Shown piece after piece: positions 53,636 through 61,493 of a stretch of 64,000 nt of DNA. Source of the stretch: JACKCP01 sp034007295 (GTDB lineage Bacteria; Desulfobacterota; Desulfobacteria; Desulfobacterales; JACKCP01); NCBI GenBank assembly GCA_034007295.1, contig JAVERC010000012.1:9002-73001 (forward strand), read 5' to 3'. Numbering within the stretch: position 1 is the stretch's first letter; every line of letters starts with the position of its first letter. Made by a program: the position numbers and the translations under genes. The notes beneath the pieces were generated by a model. That model saw only the letters and a list, made by a program, of their open reading frames with translations, was not told the DNA's origin and made no database searches.

Positions 53636-55006
53636 CTAATTATTTTCCATAAAATCCTCTAAATAAAGTAAAGCCAAATCTCTGTTTTCATTTTCAGGCA
53701 TGGATTCAATTTTTTTTCTTAATTCATGCAAATCTGGCAGCCACCTATTATTATCAAGGTTTTCTGCAATATCTGCAATATTGTCATTTTTCAGACCAAA
53801 TTCATCCCAGGTCCACAATAGAGTGCTTAAAAAAGGATTATCTGAAATTTCTTCATTTTTTAAAGAAAATTTGCTCTTTGCAAAATCAAGGATTTTAATG
53901 CGGTCTTCTAAACAAAAAGCATTTTCTTTTTTAAAATTTTTTAAATCATTTTTTAAACTTTTATAAATTTTGTTTAAAGTGTTTAAATCATTAATTTTAC
54001 CTGAGTCAATTTCTAAAAGAACAAGTCTTAAAGGACTTAATTTTTGATATATTTTTTTAAGTCTTAAATCCAGGGGTTTTGATTCGGCAGCTTTTGCAAA
54101 AAACTTTTTTAAAGATCCTGTATTTTTTTCTTCATCATATAAAGAACAAAGTTTTTCAATATCAGCTGATAAAATTTCATTTCCCTTTTCATCCTCTGTT
54201 TTCAATATTTCAAAACGTCCATAACCAGCAGTTTTTTTGCCGCCGATTCCCTCATCCAAAAAAGCTTTTGCTAAAACTGATTTTATAAATTCCAGCTCTT
54301 TTTTATCTCCTTGAAGTGCTGCAAAAAATTTAAGCTCCGGCCTTAATACAGAAAGTTTTACAGGAATTGGTTCTTCTGTGCCGTCAGGCATTCTTTCTTT
54401 TCTAAAATATTTTAAATTATGAGCATTAATAATATCAGGAACAAAAATTTTACCTGTAATGGGATAAATCCAGGCATCATGAAAAATTACTGAACCAATA
54501 TAAGAAAACTTGTCTTTTGAATCTTGTATTTCACCTCCAAAAAGCTGAACCTGATTTTCACTTTTTTTACCGTTTTTAATATTTTTTGCCCATTCATTTC
54601 CACCAAATCTTGCAAGATATGAAGATACAAATCCTTTTAATACAGTTCCTGAAATATATGGCAGCCCCCAGATTTTATTGAGGCTCAAGCCAAATTCGTG
54701 AACAGAGGCATTACCTGTTCCAAGAAATAATTTTGTTAAATTCACTATATCAAAGCACAAAGAATTATTTTGGTTTTCAATAACTTTTTTCCAGTTTTCA
54801 AAGGCATATTTATAGCATTCAAAATTTGATTGGCTTATTTCAAATGCAGACAGCATTCCAAGAAGTTTGTCTTTTTGTTCATGGGAATTTTCATTGTCAG
54901 AAAAATCAATTTCAGGGTTAAATTTATCCATTCTCAAACTTAAATTATCCCCGTAATCATTTGCATCTGAAACTAACTGATTGTGGACTTTTCTTATTGC
55001 AGACAT
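53636..55006 (-). CDS. cmr6: type III-B CRISPR RAMP protein Cmr6
   Basis: A 456-aa RAMP-fold subunit, last gene of the cmr operon. The core has FGLSLNKIWGLPYISGTVLKGF and, further on, GSVIFHDAWIYP and GGKKTAGYGRFEIL, the glycine-rich loop typical of Cmr6. The C-terminal part (about 280-456) is helical and extends the protein beyond the usual length. It starts 12 bases after cmr5. Cmr6 caps the 3' end of the crRNA-bound backbone. Confidence 0.88.
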   Translation of the reverse strand: MSAIRKVHNQLVSDANDYGDNLSLRMDKFNPEIDFSDNENSHEQKDKLLGMLSAFEISQSNFECYKYAFENWKKVIENQNNSLCFDIVNLTKLFLGTGNASVHEFGLSLNKIWGLPYISGTVLKGFVSSYLARFGGNEWAKNIKNGKKSENQVQLFGGEIQDSKDKFSYIGSVIFHDAWIYPITGKIFVPDIINAHNLKYFRKERMPDGTEEPIPVKLSVLRPELKFFAALQGDKKELEFIKSVLAKAFLDEGIGGKKTAGYGRFEILKTEDEKGNEILSADIEKLCSLYDEEKNTGSLKKFFAKAAESKPLDLRLKKIYQKLSPLRLVLLEIDSGKINDLNTLNKIYKSLKNDLKNFKKENAFCLEDRIKILDFAKSKFSLKNEEISDNPFLSTLLWTWDEFGLKNDNIADIAENLDNNRWLPDLHELRKKIESMPENENRDLALLYLEDFMENN

Positions 55007-55018
55007 TTATTGCTCCTT

Positions 55019-55411
55019 TTATGCGTTTCCCTGAATAAGAATATCACTTATTCTCTTATGCCATTGAAGAAATTTTAAAGTTTCAGCAGTTGTCATCATA
55101 TATTCGGGAAGCTCAAGCCCCTGAACTTTTGAAAGAAAAACATTTTTATTCCCAGAATCAAGTATGGACTGCTCTTTCAATTCTTCTCTTATCTGTTCCA
55201 AAAGAAACAAATGGTGCTTTTCCTCCTGTTTGCTTCCCTTTGCTGCAAGAAATGTCAAAAACTGAATAAGTCCAAAAGTTCTTAAAAGACCGCCTGCCCT
55301 TTTGCATAAGGATTTGTACTTTTTAAGCAAGGCATCATCATTTTCATTATTTATAAGTTGGTTTACTTTATTAAAGACTATTTCAGAATATATCTGGCTT
55401 TTGCTTTTCAT
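55019..55411 (-). CDS. cmr5: type III-B CRISPR small subunit Cmr5
   Basis: A 130-aa all-helical Cmr5 (small subunit). KYKSLCKRAGGLLRTFGLIQFLTFLAAKG is spread over the central helices that interact with the target RNA strand; QGLELPEYMMTTAETLKFLQWHKR is the other conserved part. It is positioned between cmr4 and cmr6, as usual. Confidence 0.93.
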   Translation of the reverse strand: MKSKSQIYSEIVFNKVNQLINNENDDALLKKYKSLCKRAGGLLRTFGLIQFLTFLAAKGSKQEEKHHLFLLEQIREELKEQSILDSGNKNVFLSKVQGLELPEYMMTTAETLKFLQWHKRISDILIQGNA

Positions 55412-55463
55412 AATTTTTCCTCCGGATTAAATAAAAGCAGTATAAATTTTTCTTTATCAATAA

Positions 55464-56360
55464 TTATTTCAAATTATTAAATTTAAGAGATACAAAGCCC
55501 TTTCCTGTAGTAGCCTTCCCTCCAACCTGGATATCAATTGACTGTGATTTTGTGAAAAAATTTTTAAGTTCCTCATCGCTGTAATAAGCTTCTTTGCAAT
55601 AGGATCTGTCTATTCCGGCAACTCCGGCAAAAAGAGTTTCAGGCGGAACAGTTTCCTCATACCACAATGCACCTTCTTTAACTGTTCCTGTTTCATCGTC
55701 TATTGCAATTCTTGCATCAACAGGAAGGCATGTGGTACAGCAGAAATTAAGAGTATTGTCATCTACAATTGCAAATCTTTTTTTAAATATTTCCTGCCCT
55801 TCAATATCCTCAAAATAAAGAGGTGCTATAACTTCAGCCCATTTATCTGCAAGGCTTGAGTCTTTATCAATAAGAAGATCCATTTCCTCAAACAAAACCA
55901 TATTATGGTTTGTTCTTTTTAAAAGAGAATTTTTTGTAAGCATAACTTTATAATTATTTTTTTCAGTTAAACCAGAATCCGGAATTTGAGGATAATCATA
56001 TTCAGATACTGCTCTTTTAAAAAGATTTTTTAACTGAAAAAGTGTATATGGTGAACAAAGATAAGCAAAAGTTCCAAAAAAAGACCTTACAGGAAGTGCA
56101 ACAAGATTTGCGTCACCAATTGAAGCTGCAGAAGCAAAATCACCTGAATCATGGCCAAATAATGATTTTACTTTATCTTCTTCATCCTTTCTTTCACATA
56201 AAAAATAATCTTTTAAAACCCCCTTAATTGTTGATGCAGGAATTATTGGATGACCTGAAACACTGTTTCTTGCAGTTGGTAAATCTATATCATTCAATCC
56301 CTGGCCTATTCCACAATGCACAGGCGATAATGCTCTTATTGAAAAAAACTGATTTAACAT
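55464..56360 (-). CDS. cmr4: type III-B CRISPR backbone subunit Cmr4
   Basis: A 298-aa Cas7-like backbone subunit. The start chosen is ATG at 56360, with AGGAG ahead of it, giving MLNQFFSIRALSPVHCGIGQG; an upstream in-frame ATG at 56414 would overlap cmr3 more deeply. Hallmarks are SPVHCG, IIPASTIKGVLKDYF, and GGKATTGKGFVSLKF near the end. Cmr4 repeats along the crRNA and cleaves target RNA at six-nucleotide steps through an Asp in the thumb region. Confidence 0.93.
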   Translation of the reverse strand: MLNQFFSIRALSPVHCGIGQGLNDIDLPTARNSVSGHPIIPASTIKGVLKDYFLCERKDEEDKVKSLFGHDSGDFASAASIGDANLVALPVRSFFGTFAYLCSPYTLFQLKNLFKRAVSEYDYPQIPDSGLTEKNNYKVMLTKNSLLKRTNHNMVLFEEMDLLIDKDSSLADKWAEVIAPLYFEDIEGQEIFKKRFAIVDDNTLNFCCTTCLPVDARIAIDDETGTVKEGALWYEETVPPETLFAGVAGIDRSYCKEAYYSDEELKNFFTKSQSIDIQVGGKATTGKGFVSLKFNNLK

Positions 56361-56374
56361 AACTTGACTCCTGT

Positions 56375-57544
56375 TTAATTTGTATTTTCTGTTTCGGCAA
56401 TTCCTGCAATACACAGTCCAAAACCGTTGGTTTCAATATTTGTACTTAGGTTAAGACTATTTCCCCAAAAATATTTTGCTATTTCACATGAAAGACTCAT
56501 GTCTTTTAATTCAAGAAGGTAAACAGTTCCGGGCTTTACAAGCTTTTTCATTGGCTTTGGCTTATTCTCCACATAATTCCAGCCGCTTATTCCTTCAAAT
56601 CCATTTACACATGCTGAACAAAGTCTTACTTCAAATTCAGTCCCCGGAATTTTTACAAAATTTAAACCATCAGAAGAAAAATCCGGCATAAGCCAGTCAG
56701 GACACCAGTCTCCAAAATCTCCGTGTGTTAAAAGGATTAATTTTAAATATTTTTGGTTTTTAAAAATATCAGGCATTTCTGGAAAATATTCGCCTGTTTT
56801 TTCAAGATTGACTCTTCTTCGTTCACCGCCTAAATAAGCTTCACCTGATAAATCAGTCATTTCAGTGCCAAGTGCTTCAAAATCAATTGAAATGTCTGTA
56901 ATTTTATCCTTATTGATACTTTTAAAATAAAAACCGCTGTTGGAAAAAAGCTTTTTTTCTTCTGTTATATAGGTTTCACTGTCAATTGCATTATGAACTC
57001 TGAAAGATTTAACAGGCGGATTTATTCCGGCATCATAAAAACTATATTCATCTAAAAGTTTTAAAGATAAATACTTCATGAAAAAGTCTGAATGAAGAAA
57101 AAAAGGACTTTCTTTTACAGGCTTGTCAGATATATCTACTGATGGAATAAGCCATTGACGGTTTTTTATATCAGTACCTGAATTATCATCAATTTTTTTA
57201 TAAATTAATGTATGGACTTTCAATTTTTCATTTTTTAGATTTTGGGTAAAAACAAGATCAGCCGGCAAAGGAAAAAGAGGCTGCCATTTATTATTTATAA
57301 ATTCTGAAGGAAGAATTTTTTTAATACCTGTTTTTAAAATTTTATCCAGATTTTCCTGAAAATTTTTACTATTTTTATCAAAAAAATTTTCATTTTTTTT
57401 AAACCCTGAAATTGTCCTGACCATTCCTGCAATAGTTTGAGGATAAGGCCATAAAACAGAAGAACCACCAAAAACTCCGTCATCTCCAAAAGGCCTGCCG
57501 TCTCTTAAAATAAGCATATCTTCGGTTGAAATTTTATACTTCAT
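56375..57544 (-). CDS. cmr3: type III-B CRISPR protein Cmr3 (Cas5-like)
   Basis: A 389-aa Cmr3. The N-terminal DMLILRDGRPFG and GGSSVLWPYPQTIAGMVR motifs, the central LGGERRRVNLEK and the C-terminal NIETNGFGLCIAGI are typical. It binds the 5' tag of the crRNA and contacts Cas10. It overlaps cas10 by 11 bases and precedes cmr4 by 14. Confidence 0.94.
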   Translation of the reverse strand: MKYKISTEDMLILRDGRPFGDDGVFGGSSVLWPYPQTIAGMVRTISGFKKNENFFDKNSKNFQENLDKILKTGIKKILPSEFINNKWQPLFPLPADLVFTQNLKNEKLKVHTLIYKKIDDNSGTDIKNRQWLIPSVDISDKPVKESPFFLHSDFFMKYLSLKLLDEYSFYDAGINPPVKSFRVHNAIDSETYITEEKKLFSNSGFYFKSINKDKITDISIDFEALGTEMTDLSGEAYLGGERRRVNLEKTGEYFPEMPDIFKNQKYLKLILLTHGDFGDWCPDWLMPDFSSDGLNFVKIPGTEFEVRLCSACVNGFEGISGWNYVENKPKPMKKLVKPGTVYLLELKDMSLSCEIAKYFWGNSLNLSTNIETNGFGLCIAGIAETENTN

Positions 57545-59279
57545 TTTTTAGACCCTTTCCATTTGAAGATGTAATCTGATGTCCAATTACAAGTAAATCA
57601 GAAAGCTTTCTAATAGAATTATTTACTAAAAGAAGATTCTTAAAATCATTAGAATGTTTTTTCTGATTAAAAATTCTTAAAACTGAAACTGAACTTGCAT
57701 TTAAAGGAACCAGCATTTCCTTATTTTCAGACAAATCAAATATAATTTCATCGCCTGATTCTTTTGCAGCGTTTCTCAATTGGTATCCAAGTGTATTTGG
57801 AAGTTTTTGTGATTTGAAAAAAGAAACAATATTTTTAAGACTTGGAATAATGCCTTTTTCATTATTTTTTTCCCATTTGTCACATACAACAATTTTAGAA
57901 CCGCTTCTTTTTTTCTGAATAATAGTAAATGCATTTTTTGATAATTTTGTTGAGCCGGATAATTTTTCAACATATTTTTTTGCTATGCCTTCACCCTCTC
58001 TTGCAAGATTTAATGCCTGATCAAGAGGCATTGAATGATGTACAATTGCAGCTCCGGCTGAAAACGTAGGATAATCGCCTTTAAGATTGAGTTCATCAAA
58101 AATTTTTTTCATTTTCCTGGAAAAATCTTTTCTTATTTCATCTGCACAATCATAAAAATTATCTATAGTCAAATATGCCATTACATCGTCACCGCCTGCA
58201 TAAATAAGCGATCCTCCATAGCTTTCAATAATCTTTCCAACACTTTTGGCGAATTCACCTAAATTTTTAGTAAATTTTCTATGGCCGTCCAAAGTCTCAA
58301 TCTGATCAAGAGCTTTACCCATATTATCGCCGTCGCCTACAAAAATGCAGGCATACTTATTTGGATCTCCAAACATAGCTTTAAATTTTGCATAATCTTT
58401 ATAAGCGTTTTTATTTTTTAAAAGCTCGCTTTTATCTGTAAAAAAATATTCAGCATGATTTAAAACAAAATTTTTCCCATTGCCTGCTGACTTTTCAATA
58501 TTAATTTCTGAAAAATTTGATAAAAAATTATTCAGATATGTAAAATCCATTAAATCAAATTGTTTCAACCACGGCTTAATTGCAATTTTAGATAAATCAT
58601 CAAAATTTTTATTATATTTTGAAACTGAATAAAATCTTTTTACAAGACCCAGGGTATCTAATTTTTCATTGGCTTTGATAATGCCTTTGATTTCCTTCTG
58701 GTTTTCCATTGTTACTGATTCACGCAGACCATCAAGACTGTTTTTTGGAATCCCTTCGCCATTCCATTCAGGACGATAAAAAATTCTTAAATTTTTTCTT
58801 CCTGCAAGAAGTTTTTCCAATTTGTGCTTTGCAATTTTGTAGTCTTTTTCATCATCATATTTTGTCCAGGCAGCATAAAACTCGCCAGAATCATTTATCT
58901 GTTTTTTGAATAAATCCTTTCTTATTTGGATATGGCTGAATTCCTTTGATAAAATTTCTAAAGTTTTTTCAGCAAATTCATTTTTATGGTTCAGCCAATC
59001 TTTTTTTGCCTGTTCAATTATTTTATCAGGGTCAAGTCCATTTTTCAGTTCAGCAAAAATTTTGTTGGCAACTATTAAATCAGAGTCTTTTTCAAAATCC
59101 TTATCTGACTCTGCAAAAGGTATTATAAGTTCTGCACCCTGATCTTTAAATGATCTTGCAACTGTTTTTGAAAGTTCAGAAAGTAAATATGAACCAAACC
59201 AGAGATCCCTTAATTTCCTTGCTGATGCAATATAATCCTGAACAGGACCAATTGCAGCCTGAATAAGAATTTTTGACAT
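57534..59279 (-). CDS. cas10: Cas10 (Cmr2) without HD nuclease domain, GGDD cyclase intact
   Basis: A 581-aa large subunit. The protein begins at once with IGPVQDYIASARKLRDLW and GSYLLSEL, so the N-terminal HD DNase domain of longer Cas10 proteins is absent. The two Palm domains remain: VGDGDNMGKAL near 310 and the GGDD active site at 362-365 (YAGGDDVMAYLT) that makes cyclic oligoadenylate from ATP when the complex binds target RNA. The complex should therefore act by signalling and RNA cleavage, not by cutting DNA. Its ATG overlaps the cmr1 stop. Confidence 0.94.
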   Translation of the reverse strand: MSKILIQAAIGPVQDYIASARKLRDLWFGSYLLSELSKTVARSFKDQGAELIIPFAESDKDFEKDSDLIVANKIFAELKNGLDPDKIIEQAKKDWLNHKNEFAEKTLEILSKEFSHIQIRKDLFKKQINDSGEFYAAWTKYDDEKDYKIAKHKLEKLLAGRKNLRIFYRPEWNGEGIPKNSLDGLRESVTMENQKEIKGIIKANEKLDTLGLVKRFYSVSKYNKNFDDLSKIAIKPWLKQFDLMDFTYLNNFLSNFSEINIEKSAGNGKNFVLNHAEYFFTDKSELLKNKNAYKDYAKFKAMFGDPNKYACIFVGDGDNMGKALDQIETLDGHRKFTKNLGEFAKSVGKIIESYGGSLIYAGGDDVMAYLTIDNFYDCADEIRKDFSRKMKKIFDELNLKGDYPTFSAGAAIVHHSMPLDQALNLAREGEGIAKKYVEKLSGSTKLSKNAFTIIQKKRSGSKIVVCDKWEKNNEKGIIPSLKNIVSFFKSQKLPNTLGYQLRNAAKESGDEIIFDLSENKEMLVPLNASSVSVLRIFNQKKHSNDFKNLLLVNNSIRKLSDLLVIGHQITSSNGKGLKNEV

Positions 59280-60592
59280 TAATCAGCCTCCTTTGGTTCA
59301 ACTTTATTTAGGTTCAGATAAAAGGCAAGATCCTCATAAATAGATTTTCCATTTAAAGGCGATTTTTTTCTCATGGTTTTATTTTGATAATTTTCATGAA
59401 ACGGCAGTTCTGTTTTTTTAAGGCTGTATGCTTTATTATTATTAAATCCTGGAACTTTTAGCCTGATAGATTCAGGAAACTTTTGATTTAGCACAACTGC
59501 ACATTTAAAAATTTTTTCATTGGGAAGCTTAATTACTTTTAAAATAACCGGAGAAGGAAATCTTTCACCTGTTCCAATATCAGTTGTAAGTGAGCATTCT
59601 TTTCCGCCTCCAGGATCTTTTTGGTCTTTAAATTTCATTAAAATTGGAAGACCAAAAGCTGTTCTTGGAAACCATGGATTTTTTTTATCAACCACATCCG
59701 GATGTTCAGGACTATGTTTTTCTTCTTTTTGCCCTGTTATTGTTCTAATACTGTCAGGTTCCGGCCAGTAAGATCTTCCCGGCATATTACTGTTTTGTTT
59801 TTTAGCTCTGTCCTGTCTGTAACTACCGTAAGATTCAAGCATTGATTTCCAAAGAATGTGAGGATCATCTCCATTTAATTCATTACAATAAAACTCAATC
59901 CCTTTAAGCCTTGGATAATCAATTTTCTTTTCTGTTCCAGATGAAATTTTTTGAACAAAATTTAAAATATCTGACTCAGTTTCAAAATCCTCTAATAATT
60001 CCCTGCAATATAAAGAGCCGGTTCCTCTTCTGGTTCTTGCACCAACACCCCCAAAAAGAGTAAATAATTTCAATGTGTTGATTATTTCTTTTTCATATTT
60101 TTCAGGGTATGATATTTTTAATTTAAAATTCATTTTTGATATAAAATAAATTTCATCATTATCCTTGACTAGTTTTGTAACAGGAAAAAGAACACAAGCT
60201 GGAATAAGATCGTCATTTACAGAATATTTATTTTTCATTTCTGCAAGTTTTTTTTCTTCAACATTTATATCTGATAAATATATTGAAACCTGCGATTTTC
60301 TTCCGTTTTTATATTTTTCTGTAACTCCTCCCCAGAGATTATTTTCAAGATCAAGAAGAATTTTATTATTTTCTTCTCCCTGCATGGCTCTCCACCAGAA
60401 ACGAAGCTGCCCTTTTACAGACTGTTCTCTTACAGGTCGTTTAAGATCAAGTTTCCAGCTTTCATGGTCACCACCTAACAAAGGCGTAATCAGTTCAAAA
60501 CAATAGGTTTTGGTCAATATTTTTGCATTGACTTTTAACTCATTAACACAAGGAATAAAAGTATCGGGTATTTCACAGATTTTTTTTCTCAT
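59279..60592 (-). CDS. cmr1: type III-B CRISPR protein Cmr1
   Basis: A 437-aa Cas7-like protein, first gene of the minus-strand operon. TYCFELITPLLGGDHES and VREQSVKGQLRFWWRAMQG are the Cmr1 signatures; GGVGARTRRGTGSLYC holds the glycine-rich loop. The gene has a GGAG site nine bases before the ATG. Upstream on this strand TTGCGA and an AT-rich -10-like box (TAATAT) may form the promoter. A family A repeat begins 141 bases upstream. Confidence 0.94.
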   Translation of the reverse strand: MRKKICEIPDTFIPCVNELKVNAKILTKTYCFELITPLLGGDHESWKLDLKRPVREQSVKGQLRFWWRAMQGEENNKILLDLENNLWGGVTEKYKNGRKSQVSIYLSDINVEEKKLAEMKNKYSVNDDLIPACVLFPVTKLVKDNDEIYFISKMNFKLKISYPEKYEKEIINTLKLFTLFGGVGARTRRGTGSLYCRELLEDFETESDILNFVQKISSGTEKKIDYPRLKGIEFYCNELNGDDPHILWKSMLESYGSYRQDRAKKQNSNMPGRSYWPEPDSIRTITGQKEEKHSPEHPDVVDKKNPWFPRTAFGLPILMKFKDQKDPGGGKECSLTTDIGTGERFPSPVILKVIKLPNEKIFKCAVVLNQKFPESIRLKVPGFNNNKAYSLKKTELPFHENYQNKTMRKKSPLNGKSIYEDLAFYLNLNKVEPKEAD

Positions 60593-60732
60593 TTAATCTG
60601 CTCCATTAAAATGATTTATAAAAATGATTAATTTGGTATATTATTAAAATAACACTTATCGCAACAAAAAATTTAATAATTTAAATTTAAAAAATAATTT
60701 TGAAATTTTCAAATTTACCTCCGTTATCATAA
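60593..60732 (-). promoter_or_regulatory. control region of cmr operon
   Basis: 140 bases of AT-rich sequence between cmr1 and repeat family A copy C. It contains the likely ribosome binding site and a possible TTGCGA/TAATAT promoter with short (15-base) spacing. No CRISPR repeat or leader was seen here. Confidence 0.35.
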
Positions 60733-60879
60733 TTAGTGATTGGCCGAAAACGAGAATTTTTTGTTCAGTTCAAGGAAGATGAAGAATTTAACCTTTAGGA
60801 TACATTCAGTATTTTGAGGATTAAATTTTTAATCTGACGCCGAAATGGACAAAAAAGGCCGTTTTCGTTCAGCAACTAA
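60733..60879 (+). repeat. MITE-like repeat family A, copy C
   Basis: 147 bases, TTAGTGATTGGCCGAAAACG at the left and the end CGTTTTCGTTCAGCAACTAA at the right, close in sequence and length to copies A and B. It separates the cmr operon from the gene at 60937. Confidence 0.88.
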
Positions 60880-60936
60880 TTAAATAAAAAATTGCTCAAT
60901 TGAGATTATTGTTATTTAAAATATAAGGAAAATATA

Positions 60937-61341
60937 ATGAACGACCTCTTAAAAATACTTGAAAAAGAAGGAAAAAAAAAGAAAAAGGATATTAGAGTAT
61001 TCAAACTTTCAGATGGAGCAAATAACATTTTATGTTATTTTGTATTTAATATCTACGATGCTCTTGAATCCAATAATATACTTGATATTCTTACTCTTGA
61101 AGATACGGCTGTAACTCTTACTGATCTTACTCCTGAAGCACTCGAAGATTCACCCTGGCCTGTTTATGGTCTGAACATCTGGACATGTAACTGCAAAAAA
61201 AATTATGTTAACCACATTCTTGCCTTAGAATGCCATGAATGCGGATGCTCTTCGGATACAGGTAAAATCCAGTCCGGCAATGATTTTGCCAGAGTGCTCA
61301 AAGAAATTGAAAATATTATGTTTAATACTGAACCAAACTGA
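60937..61341 (+). CDS. hypothetical protein with cysteine-rich C-terminal half
   Basis: A 134-aa protein with an AAGGAA site before the ATG. No family recognised. It is Leu/Asp-rich in the middle (LDILTLEDTAVTLTDLTPEAL) and has Cys pairs in WTCNC and CHECGC (about 84-106), plus His between them, which may bind zinc. Its stop codon lies in AACTGAGCG, resembling a family B repeat end. It follows the family A repeat; relation to CRISPR is unknown. Confidence 0.6.
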   Translation: MNDLLKILEKEGKKKKKDIRVFKLSDGANNILCYFVFNIYDALESNNILDILTLEDTAVTLTDLTPEALEDSPWPVYGLNIWTCNCKKNYVNHILALECHECGCSSDTGKIQSGNDFARVLKEIENIMFNTEPN

Positions 61342-61364
61342 GCGTTTTAAAAAACTTTAGCTCG

Positions 61365-61448
61365 TTCCCAAGCTCCAGCTTGGGAACTTAAATGGCTGTG
61401 ATTATATAAAATAACATTCCCAACCAGTCGGAAGCTGGAGCTTGGGAA
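61365..61448. repeat. two palindromes of TTCCCAAGC type
   Basis: TTCCCAAGCTCCAGCTTGGGAA (61365-61386) is an exact palindrome apart from the central bases, and 61417-61448 is a longer version with an interrupted centre (TTCCCAACCAG ... GCTGGAGCTTGGGAA). They lie between convergent genes and may act as terminators. They match the palindrome at 53459. Confidence 0.8.
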
Positions 61449-61493
61449 ACAGCCGGTGAACAAAAGCACAGAATCTTTAAACCTGCAAAAAAA

